A stretch of 64,000 nucleotides of DNA from Lentimonas sp. CC4 (GTDB lineage Bacteria > Verrucomicrobiota > Verrucomicrobiia > Opitutales > Coraliomargaritaceae): contig NZ_CACVBO010000001.1 of the NCBI RefSeq assembly GCF_902728235.1, positions 1,240,001 to 1,304,000 on the forward strand, in the 5' to 3' direction. Within the stretch, counting starts at the first letter, position 1, and every line of letters begins with the position of its first letter. A program made the translations under genes and the position numbers. The notes beneath the pieces were generated by a model. The model saw only the letters and a program-made list of their open reading frames with translations, was not told where the DNA came from and made no database searches. Of the stretch, positions 39,897-50,357 are shown piece by piece.

Positions 39897-40595
39897 CTAC
39901 CAGGCTTCTTTACGCATCATGTTTTCTGGCTTGGAGATTTCATGCACGAGTGTGTCGCCGACGTAAATCTTTACCCAAATCCCTCGAATCTCGTCTTTAC
40001 TGGTTTCTTTGCCACCGTTTTTAAAGTAGTAGCCGCTCTCAAGCTTGGTATCCATCATTGGGATGGGCTTGGTCTCTACGCTTACTTCTGAGCGCTTTGG
40101 TAAATACTTTAAGGTTGTGTTGCTCTTGAGGCGTCTGATTTGGCCTTCACTGCGCTTCTGTGCGGAGATGGCATCTTCGAATTTCAGAATGAGGTATTCG
40201 ATTGTGAGATCAGATAGGTCTTCGTAGGCCGTGTTCTCGATTACGATGGAATTGTTGGACTTGTATGTTTCGCTTTTTATGCCCCCGCTACTTGCCTTGT
40301 GTTTGTCGGTCTTCTTTTCAGTGAAGCGCACTTCAAGGATGTCGCTTTGTAATAAGGCCTCTTTCGCCCATTCTTCTATGTAAGATTGATCCTTTTTACT
40401 GAAAATCGAGCGCTTTACCTTTGTGCTGAGCCCATCACGGCGTTCGATGTAGACGTCATCCCCGCTGATACGAGTGATTTTTGCTTCCATCTCTCGGCCT
40501 TGAGTATCTTTAAACGTATGAAAATCAGCAGCCTGTAGGGCTGAGCTACTCATGAATAGGGCGAGGATTAGGATGGCTAAGCGATGCGTGTGCAT
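39897..40595 (-). CDS. Secreted SHD1-like domain protein
   Basis: From MHTHRL at 40595 the protein has 232 residues and a signal peptide (cleavage after SSALQA). The domain FHTFKDTQGREMEAKITRIS with DDVYIERRDG and DQSYIEEWA is the SHD1-like module common in Planctomycetes and Verrucomicrobia. The rest is beta-rich (SIVIENTAYEDLSDLTIEYL) and not recognised. A longer frame to 40640 would put charged residues before the signal peptide and is less likely. It is convergent with the cyclase, with a gap of three bases. Confidence 0.72.
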   Translation of the reverse strand: MHTHRLAILILALFMSSSALQAADFHTFKDTQGREMEAKITRISGDDVYIERRDGLSTKVKRSIFSKKDQSYIEEWAKEALLQSDILEVRFTEKKTDKHKASSGGIKSETYKSNNSIVIENTAYEDLSDLTIEYLILKFEDAISAQKRSEGQIRRLKSNTTLKYLPKRSEVSVETKPIPMMDTKLESGYYFKNGGKETSKDEIRGIWVKIYVGDTLVHEISKPENMMRKEAW

Positions 40596-40649
40596 GCTTA
40601 AGGGCTGTTCGCTCTCGCTTCGGTTGTCAAACCGTTTCATGGAGAGGGT

Positions 40650-40970
40650 TTAGTAGCGAGGCACGGACGCGTCGACTTCGCAGCTCCAGGCATCGATACC
40701 GCCGCCCATGTTGATGATGTTCTCAAAGCCGCGTGATTCCAGATATTGGAGCACATGCATACTGCGCATCCCGTGGTGGCAAAAGACCACCAACGGGCAA
40801 TGATGGGGGAGCGCTTCCGCTCGTTCTGGGATCTCGTTCATCGGGATGTGCAACGCACCCTCAATACTGCAGATTGCGAGCTCGTCGTCTTCGCGCACGT
40901 CGAGAAATGCGACGTCTTCGTTGTTATCACGTAAAATAGAGGCTTCTGTTGCACTGATTTCCTTGTTCAT
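40650..40970 (-). CDS. Rhodanese-like sulfurtransferase
   Basis: The 106-residue protein is a single rhodanese domain: VAFLDVREDDELAICSIEGA, then HIPMNEIPER, and the active-site cysteine loop VVFCHHGMRSM, then GFENIINMGGGIDAW. It carries sulfur as a persulfide or acts in thiol metabolism, as in GlpE or MoeB-linked proteins. ATG 40970 is clear. It is divergent from kdsB with a 30-base gap. Confidence 0.93.
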   Translation of the reverse strand: MNKEISATEASILRDNNEDVAFLDVREDDELAICSIEGALHIPMNEIPERAEALPHHCPLVVFCHHGMRSMHVLQYLESRGFENIINMGGGIDAWSCEVDASVPRY

Positions 40971-41000
40971 TGGCGAACTTTCATGATGATTGTCGGCTAA

Positions 41001-41750
41001 ATGTCAAAGACGCCTTCTATCATCGTGCCAGCTCGACTGGCTTCCACTCGTTTCCCACGCAAGCTGTTGCATGAGGTGCAGGGCAAGCCGATCATTGTGT
41101 GGACCGCTGAGCGTATCCGCACGGTGGCGCCTGAATTCCCTCTGTATTTTGCAGTCGATGATGATGCGCTGGAGAGCTGCCTGAACTCGGCTGGCTTTGA
41201 TGTGGTGCGCACGCGCCCCGATCACCCGAGCGGCACCGATCGTCTGGCCGAAGCGAACGCATCGGTGGGCGCAGCAGCAGTGATTAACGTGCAGGGCGAT
41301 GAGCCGCTCGTCACGGGCGAGCAGATCCGTGCCTTAGCAGCAGGGCTGCAGAGCGGCGCGGCAATGTCGACCTTGGCGATCCCATTTGACCGTCCTGAAG
41401 ACTTCGCCAACCCCAACCAGGTCAAGGTCGTGCGTGATCGGGCAGGCATGGCACTGTATTTCTCGCGTTCGTCGGTTCCTTTTGCGCGCGACACCGGCGG
41501 CGACGTCGGTGCGGCGTGGCTTGCAAAGCACCCGTGCTACCGTCATCTCGGGCTTTACGCCTACGATGCCGACTTTTTGAGCGCATTTTCTACGCTGGAG
41601 CCTGGCTTTCTTGAGAACATTGAGAAGCTCGAGCAACTCCGCGCCATGGAGCATGGCTATCGTATTCACGTCGGCATTACCGACCAACCCACCATCGGCA
41701 TCGACGCCCCCGAGGACATTGCTGCCTTCGAAGCGCGTCTGCCTGCTTGA
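41001..41750 (+). CDS. kdsB: 3-Deoxy-manno-octulosonate cytidylyltransferase
   Basis: The 249-residue enzyme has [17 protein letters not shown] near the start, [39 protein letters not shown], and [14 protein letters not shown]-like [15 protein letters not shown], all KdsB marks. It makes CMP-KDO for lipid A, so the organism has a Gram-negative type outer membrane with KDO. It is 32 bases from the trpB start and may share its transcript. Confidence 0.96.
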   Translation: MSKTPSIIVPARLASTRFPRKLLHEVQGKPIIVWTAERIRTVAPEFPLYFAVDDDALESCLNSAGFDVVRTRPDHPSGTDRLAEANASVGAAAVINVQGDEPLVTGEQIRALAAGLQSGAAMSTLAIPFDRPEDFANPNQVKVVRDRAGMALYFSRSSVPFARDTGGDVGAAWLAKHPCYRHLGLYAYDADFLSAFSTLEPGFLENIEKLEQLRAMEHGYRIHVGITDQPTIGIDAPEDIAAFEARLPA

Positions 41751-41782
41751 CAAAGCGCCCCGCGCACAACCGTATTCTAATC

Positions 41783-43009
41783 ATGGAGACCGCAAACCCA
41801 TCCCTCGAAGTCGATCCCGTCAGCCTGCCTGACGCGCGTGGCCACTTCGGCACCTATGGCGGCATGTATGTGCCCGAGACTTTGATGACGCCGCTATTCG
41901 AGCTCACCGAAGCCTACGAGGCCGCACGTAAAGACCCCGAGTTCCAGAAAGAACTCGATTTTCAACTACGTGAATTCGCCGGCCGCCCGACCAATTTATA
42001 CTTCGCCGAACGCCTCACAGAGCACTGTGGCGGGGCAAAGATCTACCTGAAGCGCGAAGATCTGCTCCACACCGGAGCGCACAAGATCAACAACGCCCTC
42101 GGCCAAGCGCTGCTCGCTAAGCGTATGGGCAAGAAGCGCATCATCGCCGAAACAGGCGCAGGCCAGCATGGTATCGCGACCGCGGCCATGTGTGCCAAGA
42201 TGGGCTTCGAGTGTGTGATTTACATGGGCGAAGAGGACATGCGCCGCCAGTCGCTCAACGTCTATCGCATGCGCCTCTGTGGTGCCGAAGTGCGCGCCGT
42301 CACTGCAGGCCAACGCACGCTCAAGGAAGCGGTCAACGAAGCGATGCGCGACTGGGTGACGAACATTCGCACGACTCACTACATTATCGGTTCTGCGCTT
42401 GGTTCACACCCGTTCCCTATGATGGTGCGCGACTTTCATCGTGTGATCGGCGAAGAGTGCCGTCGCCAGATTATAGAGAAAGAAGGCCGCTTGCCGGACG
42501 AAGTCGCCGCCTGTGTCGGTGGTGGTTCCAATGCGATCGGTATCTTTTTCGCCTTCCTTCAGGATTTAGATGTCAAACTTACTGGTGTTGAAGCCGGTGG
42601 TCTCGAAATCACACGCGGACACCACGCAGCGCGTTTCGAAGGTGGCAGACTCGGTGTATTACAAGGATCCAAAACCTGGATTTTACAGGACGAGGATGGT
42701 CAGATCGACCTCACGCACTCCGTTTCCGCTGGTCTCGACTATGCCGCTGTTGGCCCTGAGCACGCTTATTACAAGGAAAAGGAGCGTATTGACTTCGGTT
42801 ATGCGACCGACGCCGAAGCGCTCGACGCATTCAAAGCACTTTGTTCGATCGAAGGCATCGTGCCCGCGCTCGAATCGTCGCACGGGCTAGCTTACACCAT
42901 GAAGCGCGCACGCGAAATGTCTCCGGATCAACTCATCATTGGCAACCTTAGCGGTCGCGGTGATAAAGACGTGCAGGAAGTCGCGCGCGTCCTAGGCGAC
43001 CAAGCCTAG
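41783..43009 (+). CDS. trpB: Tryptophan synthase, beta chain
   Basis: From ATG 41783 the protein has 408 residues. [20 protein letters not shown] holds the PLP lysine; [36 protein letters not shown], and [12 protein letters not shown] (PLP phosphate loop) are all present. It joins indole and serine to make tryptophan. It is type 1 TrpB. A frame to 41747 overlaps kdsB and is not the start. trpA, trpC, trpD and trpE are not beside it; trpG follows 46 bases downstream. Confidence 0.97.
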   Translation: METANPSLEVDPVSLPDARGHFGTYGGMYVPETLMTPLFELTEAYEAARKDPEFQKELDFQLREFAGRPTNLYFAERLTEHCGGAKIYLKREDLLHTGAHKINNALGQALLAKRMGKKRIIAETGAGQHGIATAAMCAKMGFECVIYMGEEDMRRQSLNVYRMRLCGAEVRAVTAGQRTLKEAVNEAMRDWVTNIRTTHYIIGSALGSHPFPMMVRDFHRVIGEECRRQIIEKEGRLPDEVAACVGGGSNAIGIFFAFLQDLDVKLTGVEAGGLEITRGHHAARFEGGRLGVLQGSKTWILQDEDGQIDLTHSVSAGLDYAAVGPEHAYYKEKERIDFGYATDAEALDAFKALCSIEGIVPALESSHGLAYTMKRAREMSPDQLIIGNLSGRGDKDVQEVARVLGDQA

Positions 43010-43055
43010 TCATCATTCATCACTTTCACTACCACCTTTTACTCGTCACTCAGCT

Positions 43056-43619
43056 ATGCTGTTAGTCATCGATAATTTCGACTCTTTCACCTACAACCTC
43101 GTCCAATATTTTGGGGAGCTTGGGGTGGAGCAACAGGTCTACCGCAACAATGCGATCACCGTGGAGGAGGCTTTGGAGCTCAACCCGGATCGCGTCATGA
43201 TCTCGCCAGGGCCGTGTTCGCCGAACGAGGCGGGCGTCAGCCTTGCCATGATCGAAGCCTTTGCAGGCAAGAAGCCGCTACTGGGCGTGTGCCTCGGGCA
43301 TCAAAGCATCGGCCAGCATTTCGGTGGTAAAGTCGTGCGGGCAGATCGCCTGATGCATGGCAAAACCTCGCCCGTTACGCATCGTAATACTGATATTTTC
43401 GAAGGGATGCCCAACCCGATGGAAGCCACCCGCTATCATTCACTCCTCGTTGAGCGAGCAACCCTGCCGGATTGCCTCGAAGTGACTGCTGAGACCGCCG
43501 AAGGCGAGATCATGGGCTTGGCGCATAAAGACCTGCCAGTCTGGGGCGTGCAGTTCCACCCCGAGTCGCTCGCGACGCAAGAGGGCATGCGAATGCTCGA
43601 AAACTTCCTGAAGTTATAG
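43056..43619 (+). CDS. trpG: Anthranilate synthase glutamine amidotransferase
   Basis: The 187-residue protein is a class I amidotransferase: [31 protein letters not shown], the nucleophile [15 protein letters not shown], and the His/Glu pair [11 protein letters not shown]. TrpG gives ammonia to TrpE for anthranilate; PabA gives it to aminodeoxychorismate synthase. A position after trpB supports TrpG, but a shared role is common. The upstream leader is unusually pyrimidine-rich (CATCACTTTCACTACC) with no ribosome-binding site. Confidence 0.93.
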   Translation: MLLVIDNFDSFTYNLVQYFGELGVEQQVYRNNAITVEEALELNPDRVMISPGPCSPNEAGVSLAMIEAFAGKKPLLGVCLGHQSIGQHFGGKVVRADRLMHGKTSPVTHRNTDIFEGMPNPMEATRYHSLLVERATLPDCLEVTAETAEGEIMGLAHKDLPVWGVQFHPESLATQEGMRMLENFLKL

Positions 43620-43711
43620 GGGTGCGTTGTCAGTTGCTTGTTGTTGGTTGCTTGTTACCAGTCTCCAGTTAGCGGTTTTTCAGGTGTCAGTCTCTACAAC
43701 CTCAGTTTTCC

Positions 43712-43740
43712 TAATTCTTAATTCCTAATTCCTAATTCCC
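43712..43740. repeat. TAATTCC heptamer repeat before nrdR
   Basis: Four tandem copies of TAATTCC/T (TAATTCT, TAATTCC, TAATTCC, TAATTCC) end three bases before the nrdR ATG. A short related block (CCTAATTACGAATTCCCC) lies near 34579-34596, just upstream of the O-antigen ligase gene. There is no ribosome-binding site at nrdR. Confidence 0.6.
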
Positions 43741-43742
43741 CT

Positions 43743-44213
43743 ATGCGTTGCCCTAAATGTGCCTCCCTTGAGACCAAAGTGCTCGATACCCGAACCGGTA
43801 AAAACGAGACTTCGATTCGCCGTCGCCGTGAGTGCCTTGACTGTGGCTATCGCTTCACCACGATTGAGGAAGTGCTGCGCGCTGACCTACAAGTGGTCAA
43901 ACGCGACGGCCGTCGTGAAGATTTTGACCGTGCTAAATTGCTCGGCGGCTTAAAGAAGGCCGTGGAGAAACGCCCGATCGATGTGATGCAGATCGAAATG
44001 CTCGTGGCCGACGTGCTCGCTTCGCTCGAAAAGGAATACGATCACGAAATTCCATCCCAAGCGGTGGGTGAGCATGTGATGCAGCGCCTCAAACACCTCG
44101 ATCAGATTGCATATGTGCGTTACGCTTCGGTTTATAAAGATTTCCGTGACTTAACTGAATTGGCGCAGGAAATTCTCGATCTGAAGAAATCGACCGAACA
44201 TGGTAAAAAGTGA
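43743..44213 (+). CDS. nrdR: Ribonucleotide reductase regulator NrdR
   Basis: The 156-residue protein has an N-terminal zinc ribbon ([15 protein letters not shown] ... [10 protein letters not shown]) and an ATP-cone ([40 protein letters not shown]). NrdR represses nrd genes in response to ATP or dATP. The length matches the family. The stop overlaps by 14 bases the start of the next gene, which implies coupled translation. Confidence 0.96.
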   Translation: MRCPKCASLETKVLDTRTGKNETSIRRRRECLDCGYRFTTIEEVLRADLQVVKRDGRREDFDRAKLLGGLKKAVEKRPIDVMQIEMLVADVLASLEKEYDHEIPSQAVGEHVMQRLKHLDQIAYVRYASVYKDFRDLTELAQEILDLKKSTEHGKK

Positions 44214-44676
44214 CCCAGTTGAGCAGCTGCGGACTTTAAATGAATTGCTAGCACGCACGGGTGCTTCGGCTCCAGACCGTGCAGAACACGCTCGCCGCGC
44301 ACTTGATTTCTTTAGTCAAGAGCAAGACCGGGGCTTTATGGAGGTGTCGCTGCGCGACTGTGCGGACCGACTGGCACACTTGCATTTCGGAGGGGAAGGG
44401 GAGAGCGAGTTGGCCTTTGCGCATTGGCATGTGCCAACCGTTGAAAATTTTAGCCCGTTGTGGATTCGACAGGCGATTGTGGTGGAGATGAAGAAGCTCG
44501 CCGGTCGTCGTGCGGCCTTGCTGTTGGTTACTGGGCTACGCGAAGCGGTGTGCCCCAAAGGCGCCTATTGGACGAAGTCTCGCCAAGCGCAATACGATCG
44601 TGTCCGCGGATGGATCGACGACCTGGCCTGTGCTTGGGCGACTCGCGGCTCGCAGCTGCAAGTGGTGGTGCTGTAG
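44200..44676 (+). CDS. Conserved-type hypothetical protein behind nrdR
   Basis: The 158-residue product is soluble, without signal peptide or membrane helix. It starts inside the end of nrdR and so is probably co-translated. Helices ([38 protein letters not shown]) lead into a region with [20 protein letters not shown] and [20 protein letters not shown] do not recognise a family. It is followed by an HIT-protein gene with a 196-base gap. Confidence 0.6.
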   Translation: MVKSDPVEQLRTLNELLARTGASAPDRAEHARRALDFFSQEQDRGFMEVSLRDCADRLAHLHFGGEGESELAFAHWHVPTVENFSPLWIRQAIVVEMKKLAGRRAALLLVTGLREAVCPKGAYWTKSRQAQYDRVRGWIDDLACAWATRGSQLQVVVL

Positions 44677-44872
44677 CCGAGTTCCTTTCTTGGCCTATGC
44701 CTGTCGAATGCAGGTGCTCGGCCGATTGTCGGTTGATGGCGCTGTCGGGTGACGAACTACATTCGGCAGGCTCATGTCAGGCAAGCAAGTCACCTACTTT
44801 CAGATTCGGCAACCGCATGCCTGATGGAATATCTGCTGGCGTCAAAAACGCATTGTGCTTTTATCGGGAGCC

Positions 44873-45211
44873 ATGAGCACATTGTTCGAAAAAATCATCG
44901 CCCGCGAAATTCCTGCTAATATCGAATACGAAGACGATCAATGCATTGTCATTCATGATATTGATCCGCAGGCGCCGACCCACTTTTTGGTAATCCCGAA
45001 GCAGCTGATCCCACGCGTGGCAGAGGCCACCGCTGAGAATCAGGCAGTGCTGGGGCACTTGCTGCTGACAGCGGCTGCCGTCGCCAAAAAGCTGAACCTC
45101 GAAGGCGGCTTTCGGGTAGTGATTAACAATGGAGCCGATGGTGGCGAGACCGTGCCCCATATGCATGTGCACGTGCTTGGCGGACGTTCACTTGCGTGGC
45201 CTCCGGGCTGA
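44873..45211 (+). CDS. HIT family (HinT-like) nucleotide hydrolase
   Basis: From ATG 44873 the protein has 112 residues: TLFEKIIAREIPANIEYEDD, VIHDIDPQAPTHFLVIPK, and the histidine triad HMHVHVLGG. HinT enzymes hydrolyse aminoacyl-AMP and similar phosphoramidates. Length and sequence match the bacterial HinT group. A leftward extension to 44855 is not supported. Confidence 0.95.
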   Translation: MSTLFEKIIAREIPANIEYEDDQCIVIHDIDPQAPTHFLVIPKQLIPRVAEATAENQAVLGHLLLTAAAVAKKLNLEGGFRVVINNGADGGETVPHMHVHVLGGRSLAWPPG

Positions 45212-45275
45212 TTTGAGCATACTAACTTATTTATGGGATTTAGTAGTAAACAGTAAATCAGGTGCACACTCGACA

Positions 45276-45295
45276 ATTGCGCTTGTAAAGCGCAA
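45276..45295. repeat. Small hairpin after the HIT gene
   Basis: TTGCGCTT, a short loop, AAAGCGCAA. It may be a weak terminator for the HIT gene but no T run follows. Confidence 0.35.
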
Positions 45296-45365
45296 AGAAA
45301 CTGTCAAATCGAGAATTGGTAGGCGATATTATGTCTACTTTAACCCCCCACAAAAGGATATATCA

Positions 45366-45683
45366 ATGAAGGTAAAAGCATTAATCCTGAGCGCGATCTT
45401 CGCTGCTTGCGTCATTCCTACTGCTGTTCAAGCGGTCAATAATGAGGAAGGCGGAGGCAAAAAGAAAGCACCCAACCCAACTAAAGTATTTGAGAAGCTG
45501 GATGCTGATAAAAGCGAAGGCCTCTCAAAAGATGAAGTCGCTAAAAATAAGGGACTGACTAAGCAATTCGACAAGCTCGACACTGATAAGAGTGGTGAGC
45601 TTTCTCTCGAAGAGTTTAAGGCCGCTAAAGGAAAGAAGTCTAAGAAAGACAAGAAGGCTAAAGAAGAAACCGGCGACGAATAA
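45366..45683 (+). CDS. Secreted EF-hand protein
   Basis: ATG 45366 has an AAAGGA ribosome-binding site at 45353-45358. The 105-residue product has a signal peptide (about 1-22, VIPTAVQA) and two EF-hand-like loops: DADKSEGLSKDE and DTDKSGELSLEE, followed by a lysine-rich tail. Calcium binding is expected from the Asp/Ser/Glu pattern. Small calsymin-like EF-hand proteins are common in marine Verrucomicrobia; the role is unknown. A longer frame from 45129 overlaps the HIT gene and is an artefact. Confidence 0.85.
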   Translation: MKVKALILSAIFAACVIPTAVQAVNNEEGGGKKKAPNPTKVFEKLDADKSEGLSKDEVAKNKGLTKQFDKLDTDKSGELSLEEFKAAKGKKSKKDKKAKEETGDE

Positions 45684-45705
45684 TCTCCGATCGTTTTATT
45701 TCACA

Positions 45706-45736
45706 AAGCCCGGGCATGAAAATGCCCGGGCTTTTT
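45706..45736. terminator. Bidirectional terminator between EF-hand and FAD-enzyme genes
   Basis: AAAGCCCGGGCAT, loop GAAA, ATGCCCGGGC, TTTTT. The convergent gene ends at 45752, so it serves both strands, with the better T run on the plus strand. Confidence 0.9.
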
Positions 45737-45751
45737 CATGTCCCAAACTGC

Positions 45752-47188
45752 TTAGTCTCCCTGCAGCACGTGCAGGTTCGCCATCGAGATGCCGCTGAGC
45801 ATCGCGCCGATGATGCCCAAGAAGCCTTGGTCGGTGCCTGCTAGGTAGAGGTTGTCCAAATGGGTGCGGCCGTCCTTGATCTTGTTGGGCGCGCCATAGA
45901 TCGCGCCTTGTAGGTGCCCGGTAAACTTGCGCACGGTGCGTGGCGTGAACATGTCACTGGCGATGCGGGCATCGTCGAGGCTGAGTCCGTTCTTCGGCGC
46001 GGGCAGAATGCCGAGCGCAACTTTCTGAAGCTCGGCATACCAGTGCGCTTTCTGCGCGAGGTAGTCCGCGGGGCTTAGGGCGCACCATTGGTCGTGGTTG
46101 GCCATCGCAGTGATGCGTAGAAAGCCTTCGTCGAGCTGGCGGCCGTCGCCGTATTGATAGTTGTTTGGGAAGCAGATCACGCCGCTGGTGGGATCGACGA
46201 GCTCGTCGTGCACGCCTGCGTAGTGGAAGCGTTCGCGGGTATTGAAAAAGATGATGGTGTCGTCCCAGCCGAACTCGGCGGGCTGCTTGTTGAGCGCGGT
46301 AATTGTCTCAGTGAAGCTGAGTTGGCCGATGTTTTCACTCGCGGCGTCGGCGGGTTGATCCGCGCACATGCGGGTGGTTTCGACGACGCCAGCGGTGGAA
46401 ATGATCTTATCGGCAGTGAGGACTGCGCCGTTATCGAGTTCGATGGCGGAGGCCTTGTTGCCGTTGGTGTGGATCTGCTTGATGCCACACTTCATTTTGC
46501 GGATGCCGCCGAGTGAGCGGTATTTATCCTGGAGCAGCTTAATAATCACGCGCACGCCGTCGAAGGGGCGGGCGAAGCCTTCGAAGAACAGCGAGCGAAA
46601 CATGATGCTGAACTGGCCGTAGTCCATGTCGTGCTCTTCGGCGCTGCCGTAATACATGACGGGGCAGAAGATCATATCTTCAAGGAGCGGATCGGAAATG
46701 TGGCGTTGCACCGCGGCACGAGCGGAGGTCGGAATGGCTCCGAGGTTGAACGCGTCGAGGGTGCGCACTTCTTCGGCCAGGGCACGAAAGCCGTCAATTT
46801 GCTTGGGAAAGGCGCGGGCGACTTCGGTTTCAAACAGTGCGAAGTCGTTGCTAAATTCGAGCTCAGCGCCTGGGAAGGCGATACGGGAACCGTTTTGTTG
46901 GCAGAGATCGAGCGCGTCGTAGGGGATGCGTAGCTGGCGTAGCAGTTTGGTGAGTGGCGTGCCTTTGGTGCCCTTCGGCACGAAGTTGGTCATCGCATGC
47001 AGGCCGACGTCGTATTTACGCCCCTCGATGCTGTAGAACGAGTTGAGCCCGCCGCTGGCGTTGTGGCGCTCCAGAATGATGACATGCTTGCCTGCGAGTG
47101 CGAGCCGGATGCCTGCGGCCATCCCTGCCATGCCTGCGCCGATGATGACGGTTTCAAAGTGTTGGTTGTCGAGGTCTGAGGGTTTCAT
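45752..47188 (-). CDS. CrtI/phytoene-desaturase-like FAD oxidoreductase
   Basis: From MKPSDL at 47188 the protein has about 478 residues. It has the dinucleotide-binding VIIGAGMAGMAAGIRLA, then LERHNASGGLNSF and YDVGLHAMTNF, as in CrtI and retinol-saturase-type oxidoreductases, and LYLAGTDQGFLGIIGAMLSG at the end. Such enzymes add or remove double bonds in polyene or isoprenoid chains. A longer frame to 47272 runs into a dispersed repeat (47198-47343) and is not coding. Next to it on the same strand are ACP and KAS II genes, so its substrate may be an ACP-bound chain. Confidence 0.82.
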   Translation of the reverse strand: MKPSDLDNQHFETVIIGAGMAGMAAGIRLALAGKHVIILERHNASGGLNSFYSIEGRKYDVGLHAMTNFVPKGTKGTPLTKLLRQLRIPYDALDLCQQNGSRIAFPGAELEFSNDFALFETEVARAFPKQIDGFRALAEEVRTLDAFNLGAIPTSARAAVQRHISDPLLEDMIFCPVMYYGSAEEHDMDYGQFSIMFRSLFFEGFARPFDGVRVIIKLLQDKYRSLGGIRKMKCGIKQIHTNGNKASAIELDNGAVLTADKIISTAGVVETTRMCADQPADAASENIGQLSFTETITALNKQPAEFGWDDTIIFFNTRERFHYAGVHDELVDPTSGVICFPNNYQYGDGRQLDEGFLRITAMANHDQWCALSPADYLAQKAHWYAELQKVALGILPAPKNGLSLDDARIASDMFTPRTVRKFTGHLQGAIYGAPNKIKDGRTHLDNLYLAGTDQGFLGIIGAMLSGISMANLHVLQGD

Positions 47189-47197
47189 GGGAGGCAT

Positions 47198-47343
47198 GTG
47201 ATACAGGCATTCTTGCCTGTTGCGTAGGGTGAGTGCTGACTCTGATGGGACAGACAGGAATGTCTGTTTCACTTTGCGGACAGACAGGAATGTCTATCTC
47301 ACTTCCAGATACGACGAAACACAGGCAGGATGCCTGTGCTACG
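47198..47343. repeat. Cluster of ACAGACAGGAATGTCTGT-type palindromes
   Basis: The cluster contains GTGATACAGGCATTCTTGC, two copies of GGACAGACAGGAATGTC followed by TGTTTCACTT or TATCTCACTT, and ACACAGGCAGGATGCCTGTG. They are arranged in inverted and direct orientation. The region fills the gap between the FAD-enzyme and ACP genes and extends the open frame of the former by chance. Confidence 0.8.
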
Positions 47344-47373
47344 TGGTGGGTCGAGGCTGAACGCCTCGAAAAG

Positions 47374-47622
<249 letters not shown>

Positions 47623-47667
47623 TTTAAAAATGGGTGATGTATGGTGTAGTTTGACTGATGCGGGTGC

Positions 47668-48906
<1,239 letters not shown>

Positions 48907-49111
48907 GAGTAAGCGGTAACTGTTACCATAATTCGTGGTGCAACTGTCAATAGTGTAAAATCCTTCGAGGACGGCAAACCTCGATTATGTTTTACTATCT
49001 ATGGCTGTGGGGCGCGGTTTAGTCATGGATGAAGGGTGTTTTAATGTAATTGGTCTATCAACGTTGCTTCCTTGCAATCTTCAGAAGAATTGCTTTAGCT
49101 CAAGTATCTTA

Positions 49112-49744
49112 ATGGCAACCACAGGCTCAGTCTCCAAGACCTTCGCTCCGGCGCAGGACGCTCCGCTCTCGGAGCGCGACCTCGATTGGGCAGTCGTGCA
49201 GCGTGTGCAAGCTGGCAATGTCGGTGCCTTTGACCAGTTGGTGCAGAAGTATCGCGAGCACATCTTCTCCGTCGTTTATAACATGACGAGTAACCGCGAA
49301 GATGCTTCGGATCTGACACAGGAGACCTTCATTAAAGCGTTTCAGGCGATTGGCCGCTTCAGAGGCAAGTCGTCCTTTTTTACTTGGATCTATCGAATTG
49401 CGATTAATACGACGATGACGTTTCTGAAGAAGCGCAGTCGCCGTCGCTATATTAGCTACGAAAATATTAACGAAGAGGTCTCTACGACTGAGATTTTTGA
49501 GAATTTGACTGCGAAGACTCGCACCGAAAAAGGAGCTTTAGTTCAAGAATTACAGGAAAAATTGAACGATTCGCTGCAAAAGCTGTCTCCTAAGCATCGA
49601 ACTGTTGTTGTTTTACATGAAATTGAAGGCCTCGGCCATGCTGAGATTGCTGAGATCACCAAGACTTCGGTGGGCACGGTGCGCTCTCGCTTGCACTATG
49701 CAAAACAACAACTCCAATCATATTTAAAGGACTATCTGGCATAA
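49112..49744 (+). CDS. ECF-type RNA polymerase sigma factor
   Basis: From ATG 49112 the protein has 210 residues. Sigma region 2 is clear: FDQLVQKYREHIFSVVYNMT, EDASDLTQETFIKAFQAIGR, SSFFTWIYRIAINTTM. Region 4 follows: LNDSLQKLSPKHRTVVVLHE and GLGHAEIAEITKTSVGTVRSR. It is of the RpoE/ECF group. An extension to 49001 is not supported. It leads an operon with a membrane protein (25 bases) and a dead-HtrA protein, so it is probably held by the former and released by envelope stress. Confidence 0.94.
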   Translation: MATTGSVSKTFAPAQDAPLSERDLDWAVVQRVQAGNVGAFDQLVQKYREHIFSVVYNMTSNREDASDLTQETFIKAFQAIGRFRGKSSFFTWIYRIAINTTMTFLKKRSRRRYISYENINEEVSTTEIFENLTAKTRTEKGALVQELQEKLNDSLQKLSPKHRTVVVLHEIEGLGHAEIAEITKTSVGTVRSRLHYAKQQLQSYLKDYLA

Positions 49745-49769
49745 GCCGACTGCGATTCATTATTCATCT

Positions 49770-50357
49770 ATGTCTAAACTACCTGAAGAGCGCCCTGCTG
49801 ACATCAATTTAGAAGATCTGCTTCGTTTGAAGCGATCGGAACGTCCGTCGGATGCATTCTGGAATGATTTCGACCGAGATTTGCACCAACGCATGCTCCA
49901 GACCTTGGTTAAGAAAGACCCTTGGTATTTTCAGCTGACACGTGCGTTCTCGGGGCGTATTGGTCAGAGTATCGCAGTGGCTGCTGCGGCCGCAGTGGTG
50001 GCGATGGTTGTGGTGCGTCCTGCGTTTCAACCTGTGGCAGGGCCTGAGAGTTTTGCAGTTGCGCCAATGCCGCTCATCGAAATGGCTCAAGCACCTGCAG
50101 TTGAAGCAGTCAGTGCTCCGGTTGAAGTGGCTGTTGCATCGCTGTCATTGGCTGAAATTGCTGATTTGAACAGTGCTGCAGATTATCATGCCGACCGCAT
50201 CTCCGTTAATGAATCTGCCAACGATGTGAACTTCGTTCGTGATTTTGGCATGGAGAGCATGCAAGTCGCGTCGTATGAAGCCTCCGCTTATTCTGGTGAT
50301 ACTGCGCACGCGCGTGTCTCGTTTGCTTCGACTGGTGTGGCTAGTTTAGTCTACTAG
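49770..50357 (+). CDS. Probable membrane anti-sigma factor
   Basis: The 195-residue protein has a cytoplasmic N-terminus (INLEDLLRLKRSERPSDAFW), a transmembrane helix near residues 67-85 (IAVAAAAAVVAMVVV), and an Ala/Val-rich outer region with no recognised fold. The layout and its position behind the sigma gene fit a single-pass anti-sigma factor, but no zinc-binding HxxxCxxC motif is present, so it is of an unclassified type. Its stop codon overlaps by one base the GTG start of the HtrA-like gene. Confidence 0.72.
   Translation: MSKLPEERPADINLEDLLRLKRSERPSDAFWNDFDRDLHQRMLQTLVKKDPWYFQLTRAFSGRIGQSIAVAAAAAVVAMVVVRPAFQPVAGPESFAVAPMPLIEMAQAPAVEAVSAPVEVAVASLSLAEIADLNSAADYHADRISVNESANDVNFVRDFGMESMQVASYEASAYSGDTAHARVSFASTGVASLVY

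Noticed and set aside
41783-43619. Complete trp operon
   Set aside because: Only trpB and trpG are present; trpA, C, D, E and F are not seen around them.
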